The notes under the pieces: generated by a model
Database searches by the model: none
What the model was told of the DNA's origin: nothing
The model's input: only the letters and a program-made list of their open reading frames with translations
Assembly (NCBI GenBank): GCA_016720395.1
Contig: JADKKR010000001.1
Span: 248,001-312,000, forward strand
From: Geobacteraceae bacterium
Lineage (GTDB): Bacteria; Desulfobacterota; Desulfuromonadia; Geobacterales; Pseudopelobacteraceae
DNA length: 64,000 bases
Direction: 5' to 3'
Translations under genes and position numbers: made by a program
Shown here: positions 19,645-29,380 of the stretch, piece after piece
How the letters are laid out: each line of letters begins with the position of its first letter
Position numbering within the stretch: the stretch's first letter is position 1

Positions 19645-21237
19645 CTATTTATCATCGGCGACAAGCGCCTGGTTGATTTCGATCTTGGCCTTGGCCCTGA
19701 GTCCCTTGATCCACGTATCCAGAGCCTCTTCCTGCTTCTTGGGCAGGATCTTCTTCTTCAGTTCTTCCTTGCCCTTTTCAAAATCAGCCCTGGGGGCCTC
19801 GATACGCTGCTTGAGACGGACAGCATACCAGCGGTTGCCGACCTTGAACGGGGTATCAACCGCCGGTGCCGCCGGGGTCAATTTAAAGGCCGCCTCCATC
19901 AGTTCCGGGGCATTGCCGATAACCGGCAGATCACCCTTTGCCGAGAAGCCGAAGCTTCCGGTGGTCTGGGCCTTGAGAGCGGCCTTGGCGACAAACTGTT
20001 TGGCTGCATCTTCGGCCTTTTTCTTGGCAACTTCCACCGCCTTGACCCCTTTGGCCTTCTGTTCTACTGCCGCTTTGATCTCAGCCAGGGGAGGTACGAT
20101 CGAATCCTTACGTTCTTTTACCTTGATGATGTAGATGCCCCGGGCGGTCTCAACCGGTCCGCCCAGTTCACCCTGCTTCAACTCGAAGGCCTTTTTAAGA
20201 ACGGCCGCTTCTCCGGCCAGGGCAGCGACAGGAGCAGTGGCAGTAAACATCGGAGCATCCTGAACCTTGAGCCCGAGCTGGCCGGCAATCAAGCCCAGAT
20301 CACCCGATTTGATGTTTTTGTAGAGGGTATCGGCCGCTGTTTCAAAAGACTGTTTGGCTGCCTTCTGGCGAAGGGCATCGCTCTTGGCCCGCTCCTTGAC
20401 ATCCTTAAGCGGCTGGATACCATCCTTGCCCTGGTATTTATCGATGTTTTTCTGATAGTAGGTCTGGATCTCCTCCTCAGTCACGGTCATCTTGGCCGCC
20501 TGAAGCGAGGGGTCCAGCAGTATGTAAGAAAGGGCAACCTTCTCCGGGGTCTTGAATTCGGCCTGGTTCTTCTGGAGATACTCGTTCAATTCCGCCTCGG
20601 TCAGCTTGACTTCATTGATCACGTCGGTCGGAGCATAGGCGACATACTCAAGGTCGATCCTGTCATTTTCCTTCCTGAACTGAGCCAGAGCATCTTCGTC
20701 CGTGACCGCAGCCTTGTCCTTGATCGCCTGGCGGGCCTTCTTGAGGGTCAGTTCCATCTTCTGCCCTTCTTCAAAATCCTTGGCGGTCATACGGTTGCTC
20801 TTGAGGAGCTGCTGGTAGAGATCAAAACTGAAAGCGCCGTCCTTCTGGAATGTGGGCATCGCGGCAATGTCGGCCGCGACGTCGTCTTTGGTGACCTTGA
20901 TGCCCATTGACTTGGCTTCCTTGATGATCAGGCGATTGTCGATCAGGGTGTCAAGGGCCACTTTTTTCAATCCCAGGACCTTCTCCATCTCAGCCGGCAG
21001 GGACTGGCCGTAGATCTGCTGGTACACATTGCGGATGCGCTGATATGAGCTCTGATACTCCTCCAGGGTTATCGTGCTGCCGTCAACCCTGGCCGCGTAT
21101 CCGAGGCTTCCGCCCCCCATACCGCTACGCCCCTCGCCCCACACCAGAAACATGGTGCCGATGAACGACAGGACGATAACGACAAAGACAATCTTGATGA
21201 TAATCGAATTCTTTTTCTTGCGCATGATATCTAGCAT
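19645..21237 (-). CDS. PpiD-like membrane-anchored peptidyl-prolyl isomerase
   Basis: The 530-residue protein is a SurA/PpiD-type periplasmic folding factor. A single N-terminal membrane helix (about residues 12-32, [20 protein letters not shown]) after a basic start anchors it, with the rest in the periplasm. SurA-N-like helical domain covers about 45-240; a parvulin PPIase region with [16 protein letters not shown] lies at about 265-370, followed by a second, partial parvulin-like segment ([16 protein letters not shown]). The start at ATG 21237 follows CAAGGAGCTTTCAGGCC. It probably assists folding of exported proteins near the Sec translocon. Length is shorter than E. coli PpiD (623). Assignment as PpiD rather than SurA rests on the transmembrane anchor. 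Confidence 0.85.
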   Translation of the reverse strand: MLDIMRKKKNSIIIKIVFVVIVLSFIGTMFLVWGEGRSGMGGGSLGYAARVDGSTITLEEYQSSYQRIRNVYQQIYGQSLPAEMEKVLGLKKVALDTLIDNRLIIKEAKSMGIKVTKDDVAADIAAMPTFQKDGAFSFDLYQQLLKSNRMTAKDFEEGQKMELTLKKARQAIKDKAAVTDEDALAQFRKENDRIDLEYVAYAPTDVINEVKLTEAELNEYLQKNQAEFKTPEKVALSYILLDPSLQAAKMTVTEEEIQTYYQKNIDKYQGKDGIQPLKDVKERAKSDALRQKAAKQSFETAADTLYKNIKSGDLGLIAGQLGLKVQDAPMFTATAPVAALAGEAAVLKKAFELKQGELGGPVETARGIYIIKVKERKDSIVPPLAEIKAAVEQKAKGVKAVEVAKKKAEDAAKQFVAKAALKAQTTGSFGFSAKGDLPVIGNAPELMEAAFKLTPAAPAVDTPFKVGNRWYAVRLKQRIEAPRADFEKGKEELKKKILPKKQEEALDTWIKGLRAKAKIEINQALVADDK

Positions 21238-21305
21238 GGCCTGAAAGCTCCTTGATGATGGTCTTTTTCTTGCAAAACGCCGCTGTAAGCGGCATGAAGG
21301 GCAGA

Positions 21306-21334
21306 ATAGTACTATACGTTCCGGCTTATTGCAA
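21306..21334 (-). promoter_or_regulatory. Possible promoter of ppiD
   Basis: On the minus strand TTGCAA (21329-21334) and TACTAT (21306-21311) are separated by 17 bp, about 70 bases before the ppiD ATG. The -10 match is only partial. Confidence 0.35.
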
Positions 21335-21468
21335 GCGCTTGTTTAAGACTGTTTAAGACGGACCCAAGACATGACTGCAGCCGGGACAGCCTGCGAATAT
21401 TTACTTTGTGCCGCCAGCTGTGCTACCGTCTGTCACATAACATCCTGCAGCTGATACGAGGAAAAGAG

Positions 21469-22497
21469 ATGGAACTCAGTTTTTCCCATGCGAACAAAAC
21501 GATTGACCAGCTTATCGACCAGCTTATCGAGAGTACCGGCGGCATCCACCAGCCGCAGATGATCCGCGAAATGCTGTTGTCATCGCTTACGATCGGTCAG
21601 GAGATCGATTACCTCGCCGACTTGAAACTGATCAACCGCACCCTGCGGGAGATGCGCTATACGACAAAGGTGTTCGGTCCCTATCGAGGTCGCAAGAAGG
21701 TCACCATTTTCGGTTCTGCCCGAACCCTGCCGGACGACGAGATGTACCGGAAATGCCTCCGCTTCAGCAGGATGCTGGCGGACAAGGGCTATATGATCAT
21801 CACCGGTGGCGGACCCGGCATCATGCAGGCCGGCAATGAAGGTGCCGGCAGCGAGAACTCCTTTGCCGTAAACATTCGGCTCCCTTTTGAGCAGAAACCA
21901 AATCCGGTCATGTACCGCAATCCGCGGCTGGTAACATACAGGTATTTTTTCAACCGCAAGGTGGCTTTTGTCAAGGAAGCCGATGCCGTGGCCGTCTTTC
22001 CGGGAGGGTTCGGGACCCTGGACGAGGCCATGGAAGTATTCACCCTGGTGCAGACCGGTAAGACCTCCCCGAAGCCGCTGATACTGGTGGACGACGGCGA
22101 TGGCTACTGGGAGCAGTTCTTCGATTTCGTCAAAGAGAGCCTGCTGGTGAAAGGATTCATCTCGGGCGAGGATTTTTCGCTGTTCACCATCACCAAGAAC
22201 GAACAGGAAGCGGTCGAGGTGATCGATACCTTCTATCGCACCTATCATTCCTTACGCTTTATAGAAAACCGACTGGTTATCCGGCTGAACAAGCAGCTGA
22301 CTCCGCAGCAGATCGCCACCATGGAGGATGAATTCTCCGAGCTGATCGGCAAAGGGGATCATATACACTGCTGCGGACTGTTCCCCGAAGAGCATGACGA
22401 GCCTGATCTTGCGGGACTGCCCCGGATATCGTTTCTTTTTGACCACCATCACTATGGGCTCCTCATGGCATTCATCAACCGCATCAACACCTTCTGA
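21469..22497 (+). CDS. LOG-family Rossmann-fold protein (TIGR00730-like)
   Basis: The 342-residue protein carries the lysine-decarboxylase-like/LOG fold. The signatures are GGGPGIMQAGNEGA (about residue 110) and the nucleotide-binding PGGFGTLDEAME (about 180), the motifs of cytokinin riboside 5'-monophosphate phosphoribohydrolases. It is longer than plain LOG proteins (about 190 residues), with an N-terminal helical extension of about 80 residues and a C-terminal extension of about 80 rich in His and acidic residues. The ATG at 21469 follows ACGAGGAAAAGAG and is preferred to the earlier frame opening. A nucleotide N-glycosidase role is possible, but the true substrate of such long bacterial forms is not known. 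Confidence 0.8.
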   Translation: MELSFSHANKTIDQLIDQLIESTGGIHQPQMIREMLLSSLTIGQEIDYLADLKLINRTLREMRYTTKVFGPYRGRKKVTIFGSARTLPDDEMYRKCLRFSRMLADKGYMIITGGGPGIMQAGNEGAGSENSFAVNIRLPFEQKPNPVMYRNPRLVTYRYFFNRKVAFVKEADAVAVFPGGFGTLDEAMEVFTLVQTGKTSPKPLILVDDGDGYWEQFFDFVKESLLVKGFISGEDFSLFTITKNEQEAVEVIDTFYRTYHSLRFIENRLVIRLNKQLTPQQIATMEDEFSELIGKGDHIHCCGLFPEEHDEPDLAGLPRISFLFDHHHYGLLMAFINRINTF

Positions 22498-22535
22498 CAA
22501 CGACCCCTGAGCCGCCTTTGCACAGCCCTCATTCA

Positions 22536-22565
22536 TTGACAAGACGTCCGCCTTGCCTGTATAGT
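22536..22565 (+). promoter_or_regulatory. Sigma-70-like promoter of the transpeptidase gene
   Basis: TTGACA at 22536-22541 and TATAGT at 22560-22565 are 18 bp apart, with TG before the -10. The ATG at 22594 follows 28 bases later, giving a short leader. Confidence 0.65.
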
Positions 22566-22593
22566 CCAACAATCTCAACTATCCCGGAATGCC

Positions 22594-23979
22594 ATGCAGG
22601 ACCTCAAAAATCTATCCAGACAAAATCGTCGTATCGGTTTCAGTTTTTTCAGCTTCGGCCGCAGTAACAGGAAAACCACCCGTTCCGGCGAGCGTCCCTT
22701 TCCACGGCTTTACCTCCCGGGTGGTAAGCACCGCGTGTTCCTTAAGCGCCTCCTTGTTGCTGCAGCCATAGTTCTGACACTGATTCCGCTGTCCCAGTTC
22801 GCTGCCAGGAAATACTCTTCGCTTGCCGGGGAGATCCGTTCCTGGATGATTCAGCGCAGGTCGGCCGCCCACCAGGCTGAACCGGCCGAAAAGGTTCCGG
22901 TCAGCAGCTTCGTCACGGCCTGTTTGCTGCTCGATGACGCCAGCGGCCCGCCAGACCAGCTGACGGCCAGGACCCTGGAAGGAGAACTGCTCCATTACAC
23001 CATACGGGGTGACCTGCAGAAGCGCGTCCACGATTTCCTGGCAAAGAACCAGGTCCCGTACGGAGTCTTCGTGGCAATAGAACCCTCAACCGGGCGCATC
23101 CTGGCAATGACTGCCCACTCTTCCGTCGAACCGGGGTGGTCAAAAAACGCCAGTTTCAACCTCTACCCTATGGCGTCTCTGTTCAAGATCATTACCGCCT
23201 CGGCCGCTCTGGAGAGCAGGAGGATCACCCCGGAGACGGTTATCGAATTCCGTGGCAACGCCACTTCGGAAAATCCCCGCTACTGGGAGGCCAGCCCGAA
23301 GAAAAGCAGAAACAACCGCACGGACGTGACCTATGCCATGGGCAAGTCGATCAATCCGGTTTATGGCCGGTTGGCGTGTGATATCGCCGGCAAGGCGTCG
23401 GTCATGGAGTGTGTCGACAGGTTCGGTTTCAACCAGCCGCTGCTCCCCGGTACATCCGCAAAAGAGAGTACAGCCGCGGAACCTCAGAGCAGCCACGGGC
23501 TGATGCTGATGGGTGCCGGCCTGGACCATGAGGTGAAGATTTCTCCTTTGCACGCAGCGGTCATGATGGCAGCCATCGCCAATGGCGGCAGGATGATGGC
23601 CCCCGGCTTGACCGACAGGATCACCGACAGGAAAGGTAAAGAAAAGGAAACGTTCGCCCCGCATGAGATCCGCAGGCTGGTGGCGCCCGAAACGGCAGCA
23701 TCACTGACCCGGATGCTCTCCAGTACCGTCACCACCGGAACATCGCGGCGGGCCTTTCACGACCGCCGCGGGCGCCCGCGTCTTGATGTGGAGATCGCCG
23801 CCAAGACCGGCTCCATCAACGGCAGCGACCCGCGCGGCCAATATTCGTGGTTTGCGGCCTATGCACCGGCGCACAATCCGCGAATAGCCCTGGTCGCGCT
23901 GATCATCAATCAGGATAAATGGAGAATCAAGTCAGCACAGGTGGGAGAACAGGCTCTGGAAGAGTTTTTCGGGAACTGA
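22594..23979 (+). CDS. Single-pass penicillin-binding transpeptidase
   Basis: The 461-residue protein is a DD-transpeptidase of the penicillin-binding family, with a cytoplasmic N-terminal tail, one membrane helix (about 50-68, LLVAAAIVLTLIPLSQF) and the catalytic domain outside. The three active-site boxes are present: S-X-X-K in MASLFKI (Ser195, Lys198), S-X-N in KSINP (Ser252-Asn254) and KTG at 404-406. It lacks the glycosyltransferase domain of class A enzymes and the dimerisation domain typical of FtsI/PBP2, so it is a small class B-like form. It presumably crosslinks peptidoglycan; whether in division or elongation cannot be told. It stands alone, with a good promoter just upstream. Confidence 0.85.
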   Translation: MQDLKNLSRQNRRIGFSFFSFGRSNRKTTRSGERPFPRLYLPGGKHRVFLKRLLVAAAIVLTLIPLSQFAARKYSSLAGEIRSWMIQRRSAAHQAEPAEKVPVSSFVTACLLLDDASGPPDQLTARTLEGELLHYTIRGDLQKRVHDFLAKNQVPYGVFVAIEPSTGRILAMTAHSSVEPGWSKNASFNLYPMASLFKIITASAALESRRITPETVIEFRGNATSENPRYWEASPKKSRNNRTDVTYAMGKSINPVYGRLACDIAGKASVMECVDRFGFNQPLLPGTSAKESTAAEPQSSHGLMLMGAGLDHEVKISPLHAAVMMAAIANGGRMMAPGLTDRITDRKGKEKETFAPHEIRRLVAPETAASLTRMLSSTVTTGTSRRAFHDRRGRPRLDVEIAAKTGSINGSDPRGQYSWFAAYAPAHNPRIALVALIINQDKWRIKSAQVGEQALEEFFGN

Positions 23980-24016
23980 CCGGCCCCGGAGCTACGGTCG
24001 CGACAGGTGCTGCAAC

Positions 24017-24751
24017 TTACTGCGCCCCGGGAGCGGGATAGGTCTTCAGGGACAACGACCCCGCTGTGATCTCTCCGTAGGTAAACTGCTCCATCCAGTC
24101 ACCCAGCGAAAGTATGGTAAACGGAGTGCCGTCGAGTTGCTCACAGAAGGCGAGATGGAAATGCCCGGTGACCAGGCCGTCACACCCCTGTGCCCGTACC
24201 GTACGGGAAAATGAACGGATGATCTCACGGTAGTCCCAGCGCTTGCGTTTGGCCTGATACCCGGCACGGCTGGCGCGTTGCAGCCGGGACCTGACATACA
24301 GTGCAACGGCGGTCGGGATGATGGTAACCAGAGCGGCAGCCAGGCGGTTGTGCAGAATCGACCGCAGCAGACGGTAGCCGAGGTCCCGGTGGTTGATCTG
24401 ATCGCCATGACAGAGAAACAGACGCCGTCCCTGCAGGGTAATGACCGTCGGTCCGGTGTGTATTTCGGCCCCGAGGCGCTCCCGGAATGTGGCACCCAGA
24501 TGGAAATCGTGGTTGCCTTCCAGATACACCAGGCGGCAGCCGCTCTGCACCAGGGTGTGAAGCGCGGCAAGCACGTCATCATACTGGCACAACGGATTCG
24601 AGGGGAAGCCCAGCCAGAAATCAAACAGGTCGCCCATGATGAACAGCGTTTCCGTATTCCCCTCCAGCTCGCGGAGAAACTGCAGCAGCAGGAGGTAATT
24701 CCGGTCAGCCGGGGCAACCAGATGGGCATCGGCAAGAAAAATCGTACGCAT
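24017..24751 (-). CDS. lpxH: UDP-2,3-diacylglucosamine diphosphatase
   Basis: LpxH hydrolyses UDP-2,3-diacylglucosamine to lipid X, a lipid A precursor, at the inner face of the inner membrane. The 244-residue metallophosphoesterase has its di-manganese motifs in order: DAH (Asp8, His10), GD (Asp41), GNHD (Asn80, His81), CHGD and the C-terminal GHFH. The LpxH cap region with YVRSRLQRASRAGYQAKRK is present. This is the normal family length. The gene is divergent from UPF0158, and no other lpx gene lies near, so the assignment rests on sequence; a related diphosphatase (LpxI-type replacement) is not suggested. Confidence 0.83.
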   Translation of the reverse strand: MRTIFLADAHLVAPADRNYLLLLQFLRELEGNTETLFIMGDLFDFWLGFPSNPLCQYDDVLAALHTLVQSGCRLVYLEGNHDFHLGATFRERLGAEIHTGPTVITLQGRRLFLCHGDQINHRDLGYRLLRSILHNRLAAALVTIIPTAVALYVRSRLQRASRAGYQAKRKRWDYREIIRSFSRTVRAQGCDGLVTGHFHLAFCEQLDGTPFTILSLGDWMEQFTYGEITAGSLSLKTYPAPGAQ

Positions 24752-24808
24752 GCGGGGATTGTGCTGTCACTCCCCGCAGATGTCAATAGAGAAGAGAGGT
24801 AAGCCGCC

Positions 24809-25264
24809 ATGGGCTTTGTACATAATGTGGAAATCGCCTGGAATGAACTGATGGACGCCTTTACCAGCGGAACGGGTGACCGGGTATATTTTCTTGACCG
24901 CTTTACCGGAGAGGTATTCTTTGTCCCCTCAGCGCTGGAGGATGAAGATTTCTGGCGGCAGGTGGAGACCAACCAGGAGCGATTTCTGGAAATACCGCGC
25001 CTGGAGTATAGTAACGAACGTCAGATCATGTCCGGTTTCATCGAATCCGTAACGGACTCCGATCTGAAAAAACTCCTCGGCGGCGCACTGGCCGGCAGAA
25101 AGCCTTACGGGAACATCAATGACATTCTGGACTTCTTTCCCGAAGAGCGTGAGAAACTTCTGGAGATGAAGGATGAATTCGTTACCAGCCGGGTAAAGAG
25201 CTGGCTTGAGGAGCACAACCTGTTCACCGTCGAGACAGACGCACTTTTCTCTCCGCGCATCTGA
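24809..25264 (+). CDS. UPF0158 family protein
   Basis: This 151-residue acidic protein resembles the UPF0158 family, which has no established function. It has the family's early RVYFLDRFTGEVFFVP strand pattern, the central LEIPRLEYSNERQIMSGFIE segment and the RKPYGNINDILD motif, with a C-terminal amphipathic helix. It has no signal peptide or membrane segment. The ATG follows AGAGAGGTAAGCC. The next gene, an AI-2E family permease, begins 7 bases after the stop, so the two may be cotranscribed together with the copper ATPase. Confidence 0.75.
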   Translation: MGFVHNVEIAWNELMDAFTSGTGDRVYFLDRFTGEVFFVPSALEDEDFWRQVETNQERFLEIPRLEYSNERQIMSGFIESVTDSDLKKLLGGALAGRKPYGNINDILDFFPEEREKLLEMKDEFVTSRVKSWLEEHNLFTVETDALFSPRI

Positions 25265-25271
25265 GGGGCGT

Positions 25272-26333
25272 ATGCCGCATACACATCATGGAGCACACCT
25301 CCCCCGCAATGACTACGGCAGGCTGATTGCCGCCATCCTGCTGCTCTGCCTCCTGGCCGCTGCCGGATATGCTCTCCAGCACACGATCTCATGCTTCCTG
25401 CTCTCCTGGATCATTGCCTATCTGCTTGATCCGCTGGTGGTAAAGATCGAGGAGCAGAGGATATCACGTACCTATGCCCTGACCCTGCTGTACGTCGTCC
25501 TCGGGGTCCTGACCATATTTTTCCTCACCTTCATGGTCCCCAAGCTGACCATGAGCTGGGATGCCTTTCTCCGTGAACTTCCCCAGTATCTCCAGAAGAT
25601 CAAGCAGATCGCCCTGGAATGGAAGTCCCGCATCCCGGATCGCTACGGTTCGGAGGAGATCCAGTGGCTGCTTGACAAAATCTCGGCCAATGTCGATACC
25701 GCAGCCGAGAAAACCGGGGCATGGGCATACGGCTTCGCCGGCCGGATCTTCTTCAACATCTTCACTATCGTTCTCTCACCGATCCTGGTGTTCTTCATGC
25801 TGTACTACAAGCAGACCTTGATCGATATGCTGGCTTCGTGGATCCCGGAGAAGAGACGCACCATCGTTCTCGGTATCGGCCAGGAGGTCAACAGCAGTAT
25901 CGGTGGCTACCTGAGAGGACAGGTGATCGTTTCCATCATCGTGTCGCTGCTTGTTTCGCTGGCGCTCTTTTTCCTCAGCATCCCCCACCCGTTCTTCTGC
26001 GGGATATTTGCCGGCGCAGCCTCGATCCTTCCGTTCATCGGCGTGGTCATCGCATTATTTCCGGCCCTGTTCTTCGCCTGGTTCCAGTATCAGAGCCTGG
26101 CTGTGCTGCTGAAGATCCTCATAGCCTTCGGGGTGATCTACTTCCTGGAAGGCTACATCGTCAAACCTCTGGTTTTCAAAAAATCCATGAACCTCAACCC
26201 GTTGGTAACCATCATCATGGTTATGGCCCTGGGCGAACTGCTCGGATTCTGGGGCATCCTGCTGGCACTGCCCATTGCTGCAGCGATTAAAATCACCTGG
26301 GGGCATATCATCGCAGGTGCTTTCCGGCACTGA
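25272..26333 (+). CDS. AI-2E family transporter (PerM-like)
   Basis: The 353-residue integral membrane protein has about seven to eight hydrophobic helices, two N-terminal pairs, a soluble insertion (about 90-150), then a C-terminal cluster with the family-typical ILPFIGVVIALFPAL and GYIVKPLVF segments. Despite the family name, members export or take up varied small molecules or act as ion exchangers; transport of autoinducer-2 is not implied. The start is ATG 25272 behind GAGGGGCG; the earlier in-frame opening inside UPF0158 is not needed. It lies between UPF0158 and the copper ATPase on one strand with short gaps (7 and 31 bases). Confidence 0.85.
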   Translation: MPHTHHGAHLPRNDYGRLIAAILLLCLLAAAGYALQHTISCFLLSWIIAYLLDPLVVKIEEQRISRTYALTLLYVVLGVLTIFFLTFMVPKLTMSWDAFLRELPQYLQKIKQIALEWKSRIPDRYGSEEIQWLLDKISANVDTAAEKTGAWAYGFAGRIFFNIFTIVLSPILVFFMLYYKQTLIDMLASWIPEKRRTIVLGIGQEVNSSIGGYLRGQVIVSIIVSLLVSLALFFLSIPHPFFCGIFAGAASILPFIGVVIALFPALFFAWFQYQSLAVLLKILIAFGVIYFLEGYIVKPLVFKKSMNLNPLVTIIMVMALGELLGFWGILLALPIAAAIKITWGHIIAGAFRH

Positions 26334-26364
26334 AGAATGATACCATGCTAAAGGGACCACAACA

Positions 26365-28575
26365 TTGACTTCGGAACAGCCTGCCCATACCAGCAACGCA
26401 CCATCTGAGATCACGTTCGGCGTCCGTGGCCTGCACTGTGCCTCATGCGTCAACACCCTTGAAAAAAAACTGCGGGAACATCCCGCCATAACCACCGCCA
26501 TCGTCAACCTGGCCACTGAAACCGGCTTCGTCCGCTTCGATCCCCGGCGCCTGACTCTCTCCAATGTTTTCGGCCTTGTCCATGCCGCCGGGTATACACC
26601 GGTTGAACTGCACGACGCCCCGGCCAGTGCGGATGACGATCTGCGAATCCAGCGCAACTGGCTGATCTTTTCGCTGTGTGCCTCGCTGCCGATCATGCTG
26701 ACCATGGGCATGCACACCAACCGGGCGGTCATGCAGTTTAACCTGCTTCTGGCAACGGCCGTTCAGTTCTCAGCCGGGCTGACCTTCTACCGCGGCGCCT
26801 GGAGTTCGATCAAAAACCGCAGTAGCAACATGGATGTACTGGTCGCCCTCGGTACCTCGGCCGCATATTTCTATTCACTGCTGGCCTATTTCGGTCTGCT
26901 CGGGCCGCATCGTGAGGTGTTCTTCGAGACCTCGGCCATGTTGATTGCCTTTATCCGTCTCGGCAAATATCTGGAAGCCCGCGCCCGCGGCAAGGCCGGT
27001 GAGGCACTCAAAAAACTGCTGCACCTGCAGGCCGACAAAGCCCGGCTGGTAACCGATGCGGGTGAAAAAGATGTCCCCGCGTCCATCATCAGGGTCGACG
27101 ATGTGGTGCTGGTACGTCCGGGTGAAACGATCCCGGTGGACGGTGAGGTGCTCGAAGGCCGCGGAGCGGTGGACGAGGCCATGGTCACCGGGGAATCCAT
27201 GCCGGTCATCAAGAATCCGGGGGACAGCGTTACCGGAGCCACTCTGAACAAAAGCGGAGTGCTGCGCGTGCGGGCGACCCGGGTAGGCGAGGCGACCCTC
27301 CTTTCACAGATTGTCCGCATGGTACGCGAAGCCCAGGGGGACAAGGCTCCCATCCAGCGCTTCGCTGATGCCGTCTCCGCCTGGTTCGTTCCGCTCGTCA
27401 TCATCCTGTCCCTGGCAACATTCCTGATCTGGTTTTCCCTCCTGCACACCGATTTTCTCAGTGCGTTCAGGTATGCAATCGCCGTGGTTGTGATCGCCTG
27501 CCCCTGCGCCATGGGCCTTGCCACCCCGACGGCAATCATGGTGGGAAGCGGCATCGCCCTCGGGCGGGGAATCCTGGTCAAGAAGGGATCGGCCCTGGAG
27601 ACCATCTCCCGCATGCAGGTTGTACTTCTGGACAAGACCGGGACCCTGACCAGCGGCACACCCGCCATGACCGATCTGATACCGGTCTCACGCAGCGTCG
27701 ATCCGGCGAAACTCCTGGAGTGCCTGGCCACGGCAGAAGCCCATTCCAGCCACCCGCTGGCGCAGGCGGCCATCAGCGCCGCCGCTAAAGCAGGAATCCA
27801 GCCGGGAGAAGCCCAGGACTTCGAGGAGCGCGGAGGCTACGGCATCACCTGCACCTTCGGCGGATTCCGGCTGTCGGTTGGCAACGAGCGCCTGATGGAA
27901 GAGGAAGGGGTCGTTCTTGCACCGCTGGCCGACAAATCCGCAGCGTTGGCAGCAGAAGGCAAGTCGTTGATCTTCGTGGCAGCCGGCACCACTCTGGTAG
28001 GTGTAGCAGCCTTTGGCGACACGCTTACACCCAACGCTGTCAGGGCGGTCAGCGAGATCAGGGGCATGGGTATCCGTACCTGCATGATCACCGGAGACCA
28101 CGCAGAGGTCGCCGGGATCGTCGCCCGGCAGATCGGAGTAGACGACTACGAGGCCGGGGTACTGCCCGGGCGCAAGCAGGAGGTCGTCAAGGAATATCAG
28201 AGGCGCGGGATGATCGTCGGCATGGTGGGTGACGGCATTAACGATGCCCCGGCCCTGGCCCAGGCCGACGTCGGCATTGCCATTGGCGGTGGCACCGACG
28301 TAGCCAAGGAGACCGGCGATATCGTCCTGATGCGCGACGATTTGCTGGATGTGGTCCGCACCATACACATAGGTCGGGCAACCCTGGGGAAAGTCAGACA
28401 GAATCTGTTCTGGGCGCTGTTCTACAACATACTCGGCATCCCGGTGGCCGCAGGGCTGCTTTCCCGCTACGGGATAACCCTCAAACCGGAGTACGCCGGA
28501 CTCGCCATGGCCCTTTCGTCGGTATCGGTGGTGCTGAATTCGATCCTGCTGAAGAGGATGGAAAAGGATCTGTAA
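26365..28575 (+). CDS. copA: Copper-translocating P1B-type ATPase
   Basis: This 736-residue P-type ATPase pumps Cu(I) out of the cytoplasm. It has one N-terminal heavy-metal domain (GLHCASCVNTL, Cys25 and Cys28), the copper-type membrane motif CPC (Cys379-Cys381 in IACPCAMGLATP), the actuator TGES (MVTGESMPV), the phosphorylated Asp423 (LLDKTGTLTSG), the HP motif in SSHPLAQA and the hinge GDGINDAPALA. Eight membrane helices can be counted. The start is a TTG at 26365, behind AAGGGACC; no in-frame ATG is available because the nearby one at 26345 runs into a stop after seven codons. It is the last gene of the UPF0158-permease-copA run. No copper regulator gene is next to it. Confidence 0.9.
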   Translation: MTSEQPAHTSNAPSEITFGVRGLHCASCVNTLEKKLREHPAITTAIVNLATETGFVRFDPRRLTLSNVFGLVHAAGYTPVELHDAPASADDDLRIQRNWLIFSLCASLPIMLTMGMHTNRAVMQFNLLLATAVQFSAGLTFYRGAWSSIKNRSSNMDVLVALGTSAAYFYSLLAYFGLLGPHREVFFETSAMLIAFIRLGKYLEARARGKAGEALKKLLHLQADKARLVTDAGEKDVPASIIRVDDVVLVRPGETIPVDGEVLEGRGAVDEAMVTGESMPVIKNPGDSVTGATLNKSGVLRVRATRVGEATLLSQIVRMVREAQGDKAPIQRFADAVSAWFVPLVIILSLATFLIWFSLLHTDFLSAFRYAIAVVVIACPCAMGLATPTAIMVGSGIALGRGILVKKGSALETISRMQVVLLDKTGTLTSGTPAMTDLIPVSRSVDPAKLLECLATAEAHSSHPLAQAAISAAAKAGIQPGEAQDFEERGGYGITCTFGGFRLSVGNERLMEEEGVVLAPLADKSAALAAEGKSLIFVAAGTTLVGVAAFGDTLTPNAVRAVSEIRGMGIRTCMITGDHAEVAGIVARQIGVDDYEAGVLPGRKQEVVKEYQRRGMIVGMVGDGINDAPALAQADVGIAIGGGTDVAKETGDIVLMRDDLLDVVRTIHIGRATLGKVRQNLFWALFYNILGIPVAAGLLSRYGITLKPEYAGLAMALSSVSVVLNSILLKRMEKDL

Positions 28576-28684
28576 CCGGAGATATCGGGGAGGTTGTGAG
28601 TGACGAGGGTGGTATCAAGACTATAAAGATGGCGGGTGAGAGCATGGCCTGGCTGATGTAGTGGATTGCCGGGTAGAAACAATT

Positions 28685-28826
28685 AATAACACGGAGACAC
28701 GGAGAACACAGAGTACTGCATCATAGAAACTATGGCTCAAAACCTTGAGAGAAAGTACCCTCTGGGTTTTATACTTCAACTCGATATGATGCCGCTCCGT
28801 GCCCTCTGTGCCTCCGTGTTTCAATA
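28685..28826. repeat. Palindromic CACGGAG/CACAGAG element
   Basis: The 142-base element starts with AACACGGAGACACGGAGAAC and ends with the near-inverse CTCCGTGCCCTCTGTGCCTC plus CGTGTT, so its ends can pair. It sits in the convergent copA-tpx gap, where no gene is visible. Related CACAGAG cores occur at 1629-1677 and 2692-2804. It behaves like a short non-autonomous dispersed element. Confidence 0.75.
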
Positions 28827-28831
28827 GCCTT

Positions 28832-29347
28832 TTACAGCAACGCCTTGGCGGCTGCAATCACCGCTGCGTAATCCGGCTCGCTGGTCACCTCGGGAACGAT
28901 CTGGATGTAGCGGATAACATCCTGTGCATCGACCACAAAGATGGCCCGTGTCAGGAGCAGGAGCTCCTTGATAAGCACCCCGTAGTTCTGGCCGAAGGAG
29001 CGTTCACGGTAATCGGAGAGGGTCGTGACCTTTTCAATACCGGCCGCTCCGCACCAGCGCTTCTGGGCAAACGGCAGGTCGAGGCTGATCGTCAGCACAA
29101 CCACATTGTCCGGCAGGCCGGCGGCTTCCTGATTAAACCGGCGGGTCTCCGTATCGCAGACCGGCGTATCCAGTGATGGTACCGAGCTGATGATTCTGAT
29201 CCTGCCGGCCGAATCTGCCAGCGAGACCGCTGCCAGACCGTTGTCAACCACGGTAAAGTCAGGGGCCTTGTCGCCGACCCTGAGCTCCGGTCCGAGAAGT
29301 GTAAACGGGTTTCCTTTGAAGGTGATGATACCGCTGCGTTCTTTCAT
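28832..29347 (-). CDS. tpx: Thiol peroxidase, atypical 2-Cys peroxiredoxin
   Basis: Tpx reduces peroxides with electrons from thioredoxin. The 171-residue protein has the peroxidatic Cys64 in SLDTPVCDTETRRFN and the resolving Cys99 in KRWCGAAG, 35 residues apart as expected for Tpx. The N-terminal hairpin and GDKAPDFTVV are standard. It has no signal peptide, so it is cytoplasmic here, unlike the periplasmic form in E. coli once proposed. The ATG follows TTCAGGAGGTTGTCCC, a very strong site. The Nudix gene ends 33 bases before it on the same strand, so read-through is likely. Confidence 0.93.
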   Translation of the reverse strand: MKERSGIITFKGNPFTLLGPELRVGDKAPDFTVVDNGLAAVSLADSAGRIRIISSVPSLDTPVCDTETRRFNQEAAGLPDNVVVLTISLDLPFAQKRWCGAAGIEKVTTLSDYRERSFGQNYGVLIKELLLLTRAIFVVDAQDVIRYIQIVPEVTSEPDYAAVIAAAKALL

Positions 29348-29380
29348 GGGACAACCTCCTGAAGTTGATCTTTGATACCG